A DNA stretch of 64,000 nt from Mactra quadrangularis (taxonomy: Eukaryota > Mollusca > Bivalvia > Venerida > Mactridae), in NCBI GenBank assembly GCA_025267735.1, contig CM046300.1, positions 31,133,322 to 31,197,321 of the forward strand, written 5' to 3'. Under the pieces are notes generated by a model that was not told where the DNA came from, ran no database searches, and worked only from the letters and a program-made list of their open reading frames with translations. Positions 48,901-59,327 of this stretch are shown piece after piece. The position numbers were made by a program, and so were the translations under genes. How positions within the stretch are numbered: the stretch's first letter is position 1; each line of letters starts with the position of its first letter.

Positions 48901-51900
48901 AAATCTTACGATAAAAATCATCGGTAAAGAAATATCAGTAATACCGTCATATTTTTGCTAATCAATTCCAATTATTATTGAATTATGTAGACTATGGAAT
49001 ATCTTTTGAATGTCATATCATACTTATATTTATTATCCTTTCGACTTTGAACGGCAAAATCATGAATTTGACTTACGAAAAATTTTTTCGTAAGAAATTT
49101 TGTGAAAATGTCCACTGACTCTTTGTATTTCACACTGAACCAAGCCAAATATTTATTATTATATACCGCATTTGTGTAGCGCTTTTCATATTGAATATAT
49201 ATGTTTGTTCAAAAGCGCTTAGTTATCGCCTAGTTTCCGTATCTATGTCTATTCCATGTTTATTTCTTTCTTTTTGTACATCTTCTTTTTAATGTATGTT
49301 TTTTTTTCATTTAGTTATGTTTAAATTGTATTATATACATGTTCTTATAAATATGTTTTGTTTTAAAGACAAATAAGTGTTGATATTTCACAATTAACTG
49401 AAACTGTAAATTAGCGGAGTTAATTTATTCGACTCTGACAACTGAATAAAATTTGACAATCTTAGAATTGAACACATATATAAAATGTTGTTATTTTACT
49501 GATTACAGTGAGGACAATTTCAGTAATAAATCATTAGAACATCATAAAGCAGTAATGTCAGAAATGTATCAAAGAGATAAGAACAGACCATCTGTTATAA
49601 TGTGGTCAGTAGCCAACGAACCTGCTTCAAATAAACCTCCCGCTGAACAATATTTCAAGTAAGTACATTCATGTATATAATTACATTTGTTCATAGAACT
49701 TTAGGGGCATACTTTCGTGGAGCTTGGTCATGAAATTATTTCTACGGCAATTCTCCCTCCTACCAATGATTCTTAATTATGTAGGACAGTTGTCAGTCTC
49801 TGACGAAAGTGTGCGCTTAGTCGTTGGTTAACAGCTCAATCCAGAGATTTAGCCTTTCAAGGAACAGTGAGTAGGTTGACTGACCGCCGTTGTATGACCT
49901 ATAAAATGCGTTGCTACGGCGTTAAGCCCAACAAAAAACAAACAAAATTATAGAACTTTAACAAGGGGAAAGGGGTTCACATTTGAAATACTGCTAACAA
50001 ATAACTTTAACCCTTTCATTGTTAATACCACGTGTCTGAACCCCCTTTCAATATGGCCAATGACCACCACAAGCATTGAAATTATAGTGTAATATTGGAT
50101 AAAGTGAATTTTATTTAAGAAAAATTGTACTAAAAATGAAATCGCCAGAAAAAAATCGGGATCATTGAGTGCAGAATACTAGTGCAATGGTAATAAAAAT
50201 GGTAATAAAAAAACGCGATTTCAGTCTCTGAAAAGTTCTAATACTTAATACCTCATTCTGAGAAAATATGATTGAATGAAGTGCAAATTTTGGTTGAAAA
50301 AAGCAAAAATTGTTTAGTTTTGCCCATTTTGCTCCGCTCCAGTATTGCCATGGTAACTGGGATCGGGGTTCAAATTTTCTGAACGACAATTACCCAGGAA
50401 ATAACTTGTCCTAAGAGCATATCTGTCAGTCAATTTGTTTTGAAAAAGAGCCCCTTGAAATAACCATAATGTGTTAATGTAGAAAAATGGCCAAGTTTTC
50501 GTCCATTACGCAACCAGTGGAGGGTTAAAATCTTTTAAGGTGGGTAGAAAAAAACATGAAAGGGGCATACCCAGTCTATAAACCGACGTATAAAACTTAC
50601 ACAATAAGATTTTAATCTTTTCGCTATGCTAATTATCGCTGACAACTATATCTAGTAATAATGATATTTAATAAATTTGTTTTAGATCAGTGATAGACCA
50701 TGTACGTTCTTTAGATCCAACCAGACTTGTAACGTTTGTATGTAATCAAGATTATAATACTGATCTAGCTGTAAGTGTTTAGTTAATGAATCCATTATCT
50801 TATCTGTAATTAATTTAATACAACTGTGTATAATTATATCTTTAACAATATCATTGATTTCTGTTAAAATATCGGTGATTAATTATCAAATGTCAAGTTA
50901 GTCTAACCTTTCTTGTGGAGTTCCCACGTACCGTTCTGTGGCTTTTTTTACAAAAAATCTTACGATAAAAATCATCGTAAGTCAAAAGCAAGAAATATCA
51001 GTATTACCGTCATATTTTTGCTTATCAATTCCAAATATTATTGAATTATGTAGACTATGGAATACCTTTTGATTGTCATATCATACTTATATTTATTATC
51101 CTTTTGACTTTGAACTGCAAAATCATAAATTTGACTTACGATAATTTTTTTCGTAAGAAATTTTGTGAAAATGTCCACTGACTCTTGGTATTTCAAATTT
51201 CTGAATTAGCTGTAAGCTGTAAGTGTTTAGTTAATAAATCCACTATCTTATCTTATAATTAATTGATTATTCCGAGTGTGACATTTTTATTTGAATAAGA
51301 ATACATTTACCTACAAATATAACCAGGTCCTCTTGTTAACACCTTGTTTGTTGGACAAAAGTAACTGTAAACCTTTGTTAAATTTTATGCTAATTGGTAA
51401 GGTCATGGAACTGTCTATTATTTCAATTCGTTTGAACATAATTGTACAGTTTGTAAAATAATGGCTTGTTAGGTTTTGTCTTTTAATGGTACAGCATAAC
51501 CTCTGCAGAGCGGCCCTCAACAGAACAAATTCTCTGCACAGCAACCGTCTCTGATATTTCTCGTAGATGTAGTTTTAATTGACTTTAACCTCTGAACAAC
51601 AACAACCTCTGAACAGCAACACTCTTTGTCCCCCGAGTGGATGTTGTTCAAAAGAGGTTGTTTTATACTTATGCCAGTTTTCGAATATGTTATGTCAAAT
51701 CTTGGCTGTAAGTCGAAATTGACATAAATATCAAATAATCATGGACTGATATAACATCCAGCGGTCTAGAATCCAACCTAATAACTCTGAATTCGAAATT
51801 TTCTGCTTTACCACTGTGACCCAGCCACGGCTAAGTGAGCTTTTACGAAATGATTATGCCGTGTTCACATTTTCGATTTACATATGGTCTTGTAGCGTGA

Positions 51901-54900
51901 AGGTATGAATAATGAAGTATAACAAGATACAAACTGGTTGCCAATTTGGTATGTTTGTGCAGGAATTGTCATTGAGTCATCTTGCATGACAATTCTTGCA
52001 CGTTCAACGGGTTGATGTTGAACTGTGCATGTGGTGTGGATAGGTCTCTTTAGAAACTAAAATTAGTTGTTGTATTAAATTGTCGTGCAGTTTTGGGACA
52101 AACTTAGCCAAGTCTTTGATATAAAGTGAGAGGCCATGTAAAGCCATAATATGTAGTACGTTTGACTTTCTAACAAATCTTGGCACTTTAAACATCGATA
52201 GGTCAGTGCACAACTTGTTTAACTACGTATAAATAAAGAATCATTTATAAGTTCGAACAAAAAAACAAAACACTGTTTATAATAACAATACAATGAACTT
52301 ATCCACGATGAGGGACGCTCAGGATGATAATAGCATAAACATGTGATATGTTTTACGATTGTCATAGTTGTTGGTGTAATGGAAAACATTTTTACCATTA
52401 CAAGCATGATTTACCAAGAAATGGTGGTATCCATCATGCTAATTTTGTTAAAATTAATTACACATATTTTATTTTCAATACTGCCTACCCCTGAAATGGA
52501 TTGTCTCATTTTTAATGTTTACCCAAAGACGTTTTGTTTTTTTGTACGCACTATATATAGACTTATTTTGCACTGAGCCATCGATATGTGCTTAATGCTA
52601 GAATAAACCACTGGCACCAGAGTCCTCACACTCGTTATTTAAAAATACACATACACACATATAATATTTTGTCAACAAACGAAATTAAAAATTGGTCCCG
52701 TATACATTACCGTGTACGAGTTATAACTATACTTTCATTGTAATATTCATACATAGGGTAGTGTGCACAGAGAACTATATATAGGGACGTACGCATTATT
52801 TTATGATCATAAGATACGGACTCTGGTGCCAGTGGAATAAACAAATTCTTTTAACTAATTGTGCTGTGTGCTTGAACCTTTGGTATTATGTTATAAACTA
52901 GGGGTGTAACAATACGGTAAAAACCGTATTGCAATATATTGCAATATGCAGAACCCGTATTGCAATATATTGCAATGCGTACCGGTTTTTCGCTTAGACA
53001 TGCAAAGCATTAATTAATGCATGTACTTCGTCCTAATTGGATCAGCATAGCACACATATGTGTATTTTCAAATATCTCTTATCTAAATGTTTGAATCACA
53101 AATGTAAAATGGTCTATATGTTAGAAAAATGCGTGGTTTGAAACAGACTCTTAAAGATATTTTCTTTCAAATGACTAAATGTTTAACCTTTAAAAGTACA
53201 GTAAGAGTATCTTGAGTATTCAATTCATTTTAACATTTGTTTAAACATTTAACTATCAGATTCTGATAAAAAAGTAGTATGACACTTAATTACAAAAACC
53301 GGTTCAAGGAAAATCGAACCGGTTAAAAACCGTTAGAACTCGTATTGCAATATTAACCGGTATATCGGTTAACCGTTACACCCCTATTATAAACGGTCAT
53401 GACATATACATGTATTAAGCAATACTGATAATGCCACAATTTGTATCTTTTACAAACAGGTACAATTTGTTGATATCATTCTTGTAAACAGATATTATTC
53501 CTGGTATTCTGATGTTGGCCATACAGAACTTATACAACTACAACTTACGTCAGATTTAAGAAATTGGCATAAATTATATAACATGCCTGTAATACTATCA
53601 GAATATGGAGCTGATACTGTTGCTGGATTTCATCAGGTAACTACGCATGCGCAAACGTCAAAAGTTGAAGCTATTTTCTGGTGACGTCGAATAAAAACAC
53701 ATTATAATTATGTGAATTTCGCTGATATTTGAGAAGAATATAATGCCCTATATCATTCGAAAGATTAATGAAAGTCGAAATAGCATATGTAGTTTGTTAC
53801 CGAATTTAATGAATGCTGATATATATTCTGTACGTTTGAAAGGCGAAAAAAGTATTGAAAATCAATGTAGACGCGTGACATGGAAAATTGTATTGTAGTG
53901 TTTTGTATTGTTTTTGTATACTATTATATACTAGTCATGTTTGTGTACCAAAGGCAAGTATTTGTCGATTTGTAAATAAGGATCAGTTCATGTAAATAAA
54001 ATGAAGTAGTTTTACACTGGTCCAGTTACGCGACAAAAAAACTCAACTTTGTGCTCAGAGCTCAATGTTCACAAGGTATTTCCCATATTAAGGCTGTGTG
54101 ACTTAGTTTACGACACCAGATGCCCCATGTTCTAACTCTTCCGAGCAATTAACTAGACAAGCCGTATTACCTAGTTTGATGACAATTGAAGTACAGAAGT
54201 TATCACTCGAGTGTTAACAAATAAATGTGGATGGACGGACAGACGGACGTCGGACAAAAGACGATCACAATAACTCACTCTGTCACTATGTGACAGGTGA
54301 GCCAAAACAAGATATAATCCACAAGTATTTAAAGTAAAAATTACATTTATTCATTAAATGTCGAAATCAATTACATGTATATTATAAAAACACAGCATAG
54401 CATCAAATGATTTAATTTTAATATTATGTTCACACAAAAGGCGGGGAGGAAATTGACGACAAGCAATGTAAATTGCGATCCCTCGGAAACTTATTTGATC
54501 ATTTAATTTGCTAATTCAATCAATGTTACAACAAGTACAATATTATAAGAAACTCCTATAGTTGTTTTAAAGTCGTATTATAAACAATGAAACTGACAAC
54601 ACAGATCGTATATAAAGTTGAATTGATTCGAATCTGTTAATGAACTTATTGAGCTTAGTCTCAGCTGCAATCTCAGTTTGTGGCTTTCAGTATATGATAA
54701 AAACCCATGATATTTGATGATATTTTCATTATTATGATCATTCTTATAACAGCCATTACAACTACATTAGCGAGCTATTAAGAGACCAAAAACTCGAGTC
54801 TGTTATTGAGTGTTCTTACTTAAGTTTGACTGGGTCCAAGTAAATTGGAAGACTTCTTTAAGTACCTTTGTTGTTTTTTCTTTTAAAGGGTGATGTTATC

Positions 54901-57161
54901 GGTTCTATTATATTAACCAGTCACAACTTAAATAATTACACGGTCATCGAATTTGTTATTTTTAATTTTTTGGATCTGTTATTTCCCCGATATTCAAAAT
55001 CGCTGCATATATAGTTGGATCATCAATGATTGATATGGATCAGTTCGTCAATGGTTAAAAAGAAGTTAAATAATAACACATTCAGTGAACATGTAATTAT
55101 TCAAGTTGTGACAGGTTAATATAATAGAACTATAGTTTATATTCAACTGTAAGTGTGCAAACATTAACCCCACTGATTCAAATACTCACTACAGTTCCTC
55201 TGTACATAATATCGATAAAATAGTTATCCGTATCAATTTACAGGGATTATCGAACAGTTGTTTCTAGATGTAAATTAGCGGGATTAACCTTAGGCCATGC
55301 TAAATTGGAACTCTGTTAAGCGTCAACTCAAATTTGAAAAACCTAGGTACCTATTCACAAAAACACACAAACCAAAAGCGAAAACACAAATATTTTTACT
55401 ACAAAAAATAATGCTTGGAATAAAATCATGATATCAAACGATACGCTGAATTTTATAAAAATGACTACGTAAAATATATACATATTGTATTTATGACGCA
55501 GTCATGATAAATTGCTTACAGTGTATAAATTCGTTGCCGAACACAATTTTCTCTAAACTAAGTTGTCGTATCGAATCCCGAAACATCGGAATTATTGAAC
55601 AAAATTTTACCAACAATTTTGTTTTTTTATTATGATTGAGGATTCTAAAACCTACGCGGACGCTTAACAAAATTCCGATATGGTATGGCCTTATACGCCT
55701 CTGACTGTTGAATACAATTTAACAAAATATATTTTTATCATTTTTATTTTAATAGGTTCCAAGTTTTGTATTCACAGAGGAGTTCCAGGTTGAATTCTTG
55801 ACGGAATACCATAAAGCATTTGACCAACTTAAAAAAGAATTCTTGGTCGGTGAAATGCCTTGGAACTTTGCTGATTTTATGACAGTGCAAGGTAAAGTTT
55901 GTATATAATTACATACTGCTCTACAAAATTCGTTGACAAAATCAAGTTTTAAGATAAAGTGATTCACGTCCACCAATGAAAAAAAGCAGCTAAATATGGT
56001 GGATGAATTACGCCATGTCGCATTGTCGTCCTCCGAGGTAAGAGACAAAAGCAGATATAAAGATGCGACAAAATTAAGGCAAAAATACGAAACAAACAAG
56101 AGTCCTGCTTTTGTAAAAAAATGTTAAAATATGTTTTCGCTTTAACCTTCTTAAGACAAAAACGCGACAAATTATTTAGATAACGTATAGTTGTGCTTTT
56201 ACTTGGTACCCCGCGGAATAGAGATACGTCAAAATTACCATTTGTATACTTTGTGTTTTAATGTGACGTCCTGCGGAACGACAATGCAACATGACATAAC
56301 TCAGCCGCTATAACTAAGAGTTATCAGAGCAATTACCAAGATCAATAATAATTAGTTAAGCATTTTAATTTCATGATTAAATCTACATGTATAATCTATA
56401 TAATCATTAGATACATCTAGGCTTAAGCCTTTGATTATGGTAAAGTTACTCGCGGTATGAATAATGTTTTTCTCAAAATTCAATTTCTCCAAGAACGCTC
56501 GACAAGTAATGTACATAAATTCAAGTGATAAATATAAATATCTATAAAAATAAACATAATTTACGATTAAGAGTTAATTGTATTCTGTGTTACATATCTA
56601 GTATGCTAAGATCTTATGTCAGATTGAAAGCAACATTAAGAATGTTATTTCGTGGTAAACTGTAATTGATACAACAGCAGGTCGTTTGAGTATTTTTTTT
56701 TCATTACCCCCCCCCCCCGCTCACTGTCCTCACTGTCGTATATGTATAATAAACCGTATTTCTCTCTAAAACTTATCATTCTTTTCTAAATATGACAAAA
56801 CATTCTTTAATTTTATATTTATATAATATTAAACAAACATAACTACTACTAAGACCACACCATTAATAAGTTCATTTTCTGAAAGACCAATAGAAAAGTC
56901 TTGAAAGAACGGTTTCAGTAGCAGATAGTTGGAGAAGTGGTCCATTGGTAAGACGCGCACTTAGACATTCCCAACTGGGGGCATTAATAATTTTCTTAAG
57001 TATACTTATGTACATTTTCTATATATTTAGGAATAACAAGAGTGGTAGGAAATAAGAAAGGATTATTAACACGTCAACGTCAACCTAAGATGTCAGCCCA
57101 TCTGATACGTTCTAGATATATGAAGATGATGAACGGAGAGGCTAATACATGTTCATTATAA
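39921..57161 (+). CDS. GUSB: Beta-glucuronidase (GH2 lysosomal hydrolase)
   Basis: Twelve exons: 39921-40130, 41466-41642, 42410-42585, 43162-43304, 43880-44070, 45159-45299, 46079-46254, 49509-49658, 50686-50770, 53460-53636, 55756-55891 and 57031-57161. Every join is GT-AG and in frame, giving 630 residues (human about 651). The enzyme removes terminal glucuronate from glycosaminoglycans and glucuronides, normally in lysosomes. A signal-like start ([20 protein letters not shown]) leads into the GH2 sugar-binding, immunoglobulin-like and TIM-barrel domains. GH2 signature residues appear as [14 protein letters not shown] and [13 protein letters not shown]. The acid/base is Glu442 (ANEP) and the nucleophile Glu531 (LSEYGAD). 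N595-x-K597 (GNKKG) is the pair that reads the glucuronate carboxylate, separating it from beta-galactosidase and mannosidase. N56 (NQS) is a possible glycosylation site. Introns carry many MITEs and a SINE. Confidence 0.96.
41721..41885. mobile_element. Inverted-repeat MITE in GUSB intron 2
   Basis: The left edge 'ccaccagataaccagttaac' mirrors the right edge 'ttatttggttatctagtgg' with few changes, and both continue into 'taattag' and 'aactagttaa' repeats. The whole segment is highly self-complementary. Confidence 0.7.
42291..42381. mobile_element. 91-base MITE related to 39333-39463
   Basis: Ends 'caggcggtcggcacggcacc' and mirrored 'ggaaccgtgccggtcacctc' frame an AT-rich core 'catatatacatgattatgta'. 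It lies about 29 bases before the GUSB exon 3 acceptor region. Confidence 0.7.
42879..43144. repeat. (ttcta)n pentanucleotide microsatellite
   Basis: About 265 bases of 'ttcta' repeats with interruptions ('ttctg', 'tttgttttat', 'gttatatcctatgctg'), including a longer repeated block. It ends 18 bases before GUSB exon 4 and supplies its pyrimidine-rich tract. Open frames in all three plus frames here are repeat artefacts. Confidence 0.95.
43380..43545. repeat. 'ggtgtccg' repeat-bearing segment
   Basis: Within GUSB intron 4, several copies of 'ggtgtccgttatc' or 'aggtgtccg' occur, and a truncated version lies near 43401. This resembles the end of a DNA element but no clear termini were found. 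Confidence 0.35.
44110..44395 (+). repeat. SINE family B, plus orientation
   Basis: A head with B box 'ggattcgaatccc' is followed by 'gggaggttatacccttcc', 'ttttcctcgatca', 'gaagttttcggccttatgga', 'agtactggttttagacaagg' and 'aaagctagtttaggtgca'. This is the reverse-complement order of the copy at 9110-9370. It lies in GUSB intron 5. Confidence 0.75.
45339..45562. repeat. 32-base minisatellite in GUSB intron 6
   Basis: About seven copies of 'agttccaattttcctggttt' plus 'tccaaaattttt', mildly diverged. The minus-strand open frame 45407-45664 is produced by this repeat. Confidence 0.9.
46399..46761. mobile_element. MITE with ends 'agggactttagtcagttat'
   Basis: The left arm ('agacttttgtctgttatctt', 'aattggcaagtaggtcc', 'ggaatcctcggattttatc') mirrors the right arm ('taaaatccgagtaatcc', 'ggacctacctatttg', 'aaataactgactaaagtccc') over about 90 bases. 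A second copy enters the window's right end at 63739. It lies in GUSB intron 7. Confidence 0.75.
47690..48170. repeat. Repeat-derived segment in GUSB intron 7
   Basis: Holds a TATA-like 'ctataaatagcagggaacgc' after a GC-richer patch (47725-47790), and ends with 'ctctgactttgaactgctat' and 'ttgacttacgataac', phrases shared with 15660-15850, 48755-49129 and 50797-51195. It looks like part of a larger transposon family with its own promoter-like box. No protein is recognised in the 110-codon frame at 47797-48129. Confidence 0.35.
48191..48266. repeat. 29-base-arm hairpin
   Basis: Arms 48191-48219 and 48238-48266 pair at 28 of 29 positions ('cgctgttgtct-agtcaaaacc' and mirror) with an 18-base loop. 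It lies in GUSB intron 7, next to the repeat family that ends near 48170. Confidence 0.85.
48609..48750. mobile_element. 142-base MITE, about 42-base arms
   Basis: Arms starting 'ggttattatacattttactg' and ending 'cagtaaaatgtataataacc' continue inward through 'tacaatac' and 'aatatatttgga'. The centre is 'caatcggctcgtcc'. It lies in GUSB intron 7. Confidence 0.85.
48755..49129. repeat. Dispersed repeat, copy in GUSB intron 7
   Basis: Closely matches 50797-51195 in the same orientation over almost 400 bases ('atatctttaacaatatcatt', 'gttcccacgtaccgttctgt', 'aattatgtagactatggaat', 'ttcgtaagaaattttgtgaa'). Edges are 'taattaatttaatac' and 'gtccactgactctt'. The related but older repeat at about 15660-15850 shares the right half. 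Confidence 0.8.
49692..49945 (+). repeat. SINE family A, 5' truncated
   Basis: Begins at the body 'catactttcgtggagcttgg', continues 'tcatgaaattatttctacgg' and 'ttctccctcctacc', and ends 'gcgttaagcccaacaaaaaa'. The tRNA-like head is missing. It lies in GUSB intron 8. Confidence 0.8.
50797..51195. repeat. Dispersed repeat, copy in GUSB intron 9
   Basis: Second copy of the repeat at 48755-49129. It has an extra 'cgtaagtcaaaagcaag' segment relative to that copy, creating a local inverted 'acttacg'. The two copies lie two kilobases apart in the same gene and orientation. Confidence 0.8.
51765..51835 (-). repeat. tRNA-like SINE head fragment
   Basis: The minus strand shows 'gctgggtcacagtggtaaag' with an A-box-like start and 'gaattcagagttattaggtt' leading to a weak B box. 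There is no body match to families A to C. Confidence 0.35.
52609..52834. mobile_element. 226-base MITE with 8-base target duplication
   Basis: Ends 'cactggcaccagagtcc' and exact mirror are flanked by a perfect direct repeat 'gaataaac' (52601-52608 and 52835-52842). No reading frame. The duplication length fits hAT-like insertion. It lies in GUSB intron 9. Confidence 0.88.
52899..53386. mobile_element. Non-autonomous hAT element, copy 2
   Basis: A perfect 8-base duplication 'ttataaac' (52891-52898 and 53387-53394) bounds ends 'taggggtgtaac' and mirror. The body matches 24982-25427, including paired 'attgcaatatattgcaat' and 'aaccggtatatcggttaacc'. It ends about 75 bases before GUSB exon 10. 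Confidence 0.9.
54025..54310 (+). repeat. Retroposon 3' tail, mollusc-like
   Basis: Has the run 'gatggacggacagacggac' then 'aagacgatcacaataact', the hairpin 'tgtcactatgtgaca' and 'ggtgagccaaaaca'. From memory this arrangement is frequent in mollusc genomes at the 3' end of non-LTR elements; the origin is inference. It lies in GUSB intron 10. Confidence 0.5.
54903..55129. mobile_element. 227-base inverted-repeat MITE
   Basis: Arms 54903-54939 and 55093-55129 ('ttctattatattaaccagtc' and 'acaacttaaataattac' with mirror) pair at 35 of 37 positions. A neighbouring small element (about 55165-55290) has edges 'ttaaccccactgattc' and 'aaattagcgggattaacc' and resembles 13400-13545. Confidence 0.8.
56706..56720. 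repeat. Poly-C tract
   Basis: A run of about thirteen C between 'catta' and 'gctcactg' in GUSB intron 11, unusual in this AT-rich sequence and prone to length error in sequencing. Confidence 0.9.
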
Positions 57162-57271
57162 ACATTAGTATCTTTATATTTATTATTATCATATACCTTA
57201 TTTGTATAGCACTCTTTTCATATTGAAAATATGTTCACACGCGCTTCAAAATCATATAATCATAATTTACG

Positions 57272-57277
57272 AATAAA
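57272..57277 (+). terminator. GUSB polyadenylation signal
   Basis: AATAAA about 110 bases after the GUSB stop codon, the first canonical signal downstream. Confidence 0.6.
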
Positions 57278-57339
57278 TGTTAAAAAAATCAAAATATGTT
57301 TTGTTGTATATACACAAAAATAAATTGATAATGAAAATA

Positions 57340-57570
57340 AATTGATAATAATGATAATGATTGTTATTGCCATTATCATTATCATTATTACTATTATTAT
57401 TAATATTAGCCGATAGCTAATAAACATATAGATATATTATTATTATTATAACTATCATTGTAGTTGTTGTTATTATTATTGTTATAATTATTATTACTTT
57501 CATTAATACTTTTATTATTATTACTACTATTATTATCACTATTATTATTAGTATTATTTTTGTTACATCT
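57340..57570. repeat. ATT/AAT-rich microsatellite
   Basis: Degenerate 'att' triplet runs with 'att-attatcattatt' interruptions. The poly-asparagine open frame on the minus strand (57406-57612) comes from this repeat. Confidence 0.9.
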
Positions 57571-57914
57571 ATGTATTATTATGACAATAACAGATTTACT
57601 TAGAATGGACAATATTAGATTAGATTCTTGTATTCATTCAGAGGTGGAGAGCAAAAAAATACACTCATGCACACACACCAAAGCAAATGCAAGCAGCCAC
57701 AGAAACATAAGCATAATAGAACATGAAAAAATGATAGAAAGTCTTTAATCAGCGAAAACTAACAAGTATTAGCTACATTGAAGTATTGAACCGCAAACTG
57801 TATATAGTGCGTAAAGTTTGACCCCGATCTGACCTTCCACATTTGCATCTAATTATTATCTACACATATCCCGACGAAAATTAGTACCACGCCTATAGAT
57901 TCTACACTTCGGCA

Positions 57915-58387
57915 TAGTCTGGATGACCTGCCCCTTGCCACTATCGTTATCGGGTCAGGCAAGCCGTAATCATGGCGGCCTCCTCAGTTGTTATTTAGGT
58001 ATAACGTTTTCTTGGTCTTGCATGATCATTTGCTGACGATAGTTACTTTCGTAGGAGTTCGATACTATATAGGTCATTTGATTCCGATTTTTCTGATTAC
58101 ATGTATATTTAGCAAACACAAACATGTCTCACTTAAACACAATTCGGACGTGGATTAGTCTCGTTAGAATTTCGAATACTTTATTTAGCATAAATGTAAC
58201 CGAACAACTAAAATAGGTATCCGCTATAATTCTTGTACAATGATCCTTTGATTTAAGCCTGTGTATTGACAAATGTTCATTGAAAACATTATTATCCAAT
58301 ACCTAATTCACTACATAACGCGCGACCATTATCATGCTTTGTCTGACGTACTTTTACCTGACAAAGTACGACTGGGAACCCGACAAC
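57915..58387 (+). mobile_element. Non-autonomous Mutator-like element, copy 2
   Basis: Flanked by acttcggca (57906-57914) and actttggca (58388-58396), a 9-base duplication with one change. Its ends 'tagtctggatgacctgcccc' and 'gtacgactgggaacccgac' match copy 1 at 5939-6432. The interior has 'ataattcttgtacaa' in common. No transposase. Confidence 0.75.
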
Positions 58388-58478
58388 ACTTTGGCAGCGA
58401 TTGTAAAATTATAGAAGTATGTTTATGTGTTAAATTTAACATATAATCCTCACGGCCACGGTGAAATCGATCATTAAA

Positions 58479-59020
58479 GGCCCTCGTTTACCCAGTTACG
58501 AAAATGCATTTTTTTTGTTAAATCGTCATCAAAATCAACTATTTTTCACGAACGTTTGTATATAATAATTCTAAGCGCGTTGAACAATGCATTTGGTCAA
58601 TATAAATGTCAGTTTAGTAGAAAATAAGGGTTTTATAACACTAAAATCTACTGCGTGACAGACGGTATAAATTCTAAAAATAGTTCGACCTTGATGACAT
58701 TCACCCACAAACCTTTGCAGGTATTCCCATTAGCCTGGTTCCCTGGACTAATATCACTACATGTACAATCGGTATACCTCTGACTTAGTCCCAGTGACGG
58801 CAATGCGCACACGCCGTATTGTTTACAAAATAGACTTGGGTTCTACTTAGATGATGACGAGTAGTCCTGAAAGAAGACGCCAAAACCTATCGTGTTTGCC
58901 AAGTAAACAAAAGAAATCAAGTGGGGCGATGGATAGAGATTTAATTAGGACGCCTAATTATGAAACTGTGGCTAAATGTTTGATAGTCAGGTAAGATTTT
59001 AAACAACGTAGATCTCGAAT
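58479..59020 (+). mobile_element. Inserted segment carrying an exon-like frame
   Basis: About 540 bases, absent from the other copies of the host MITE, between 'gatcattaa' and 'ggctacattcg'. It starts 'aggccctcgtttacccagtt' and ends 'gtagatctcgaattta'. No clear inverted ends or exact target duplication were found. Its right half holds the candidate exon 58851-58990. Confidence 0.5.
58851..58990 (+). CDS. Candidate first coding exon inside a transposon insertion
   Basis: An ATG opens 46 codons plus two bases up to a strong donor (cag/gtaaga at 58988-58996). The peptide starts MMTSSPERRRQNLSC, is rich in Arg, Lys and Ser, and ends ETVAKCLIVR. Base composition is more GC-rich than the surroundings and the preceding leader has 'gcgcacacgccg'. 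No matching downstream exon was found before the window's minus-strand gene. It could be the first exon of a transposase or of a host gene copied into the element. The family is not recognised. Confidence 0.3.
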
Positions 59021-59082
59021 TTAGGCTACATTCGTATTCAATTTGATGAATATTCTTGAATAAGGTCGGGGTCAAACTTTAC

Positions 59083-59323
59083 GCTAATAGTACTTCTATT
59101 GTCCACTATAAAAAAACAAAGGTTGTCTTTATCACAACACACAAAAACCAGTCATCTCTGCATACACAACACACAACATAACAACACACAAGTGAAACTA
59201 GTACACGAAAACTGCAAGCCACACCAACAAAACCTTTCATATACCGTAGTCATCAAACTGTATAAGTACATGTATTCATTAACGATTTAAGATATACAAT
59301 GAACATGTCATGTTCACATTCTA
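59083..59323. repeat. Diverged duplicate of the segment beside the 155-base array
   Basis: 59083-59175 matches 59567-59655 ('tgtctttatcacaacacaca' against 'tgtctttagcacaaccc'), and 59178-59323 matches one 155-base unit of the array at 59737-60511 ('caacacacaagtgaaactag', 'atcaaactgta', 'gatatacaatgaacatgtca'). The order shows that a larger cassette was duplicated before the array expanded. Confidence 0.65.
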
Positions 59324-59327
59324 CATA

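Larger units (their letters stand above)
57805..59088. mobile_element. 'tagtgcgta' MITE, copy 3, split by two insertions
   Basis: The outer parts match 29951-30204 in order: 'tagtgcgtaaagtttgaccc' to 'ctacacttcggca' (57805-57914), 'ggcagcgattgtaaaattat' to 'gatcattaa' (about 58392-58478) and 'ggctacattcgtattcaatt' to the decayed end (about 59021-59088). The gaps are filled by the elements at 57915-58387 and about 58479-59020. Confidence 0.8.

Noticed and set aside
57406..57612. Asparagine-rich minus-strand frame
   Set aside because: It comes from the ATT-triplet microsatellite after GUSB.
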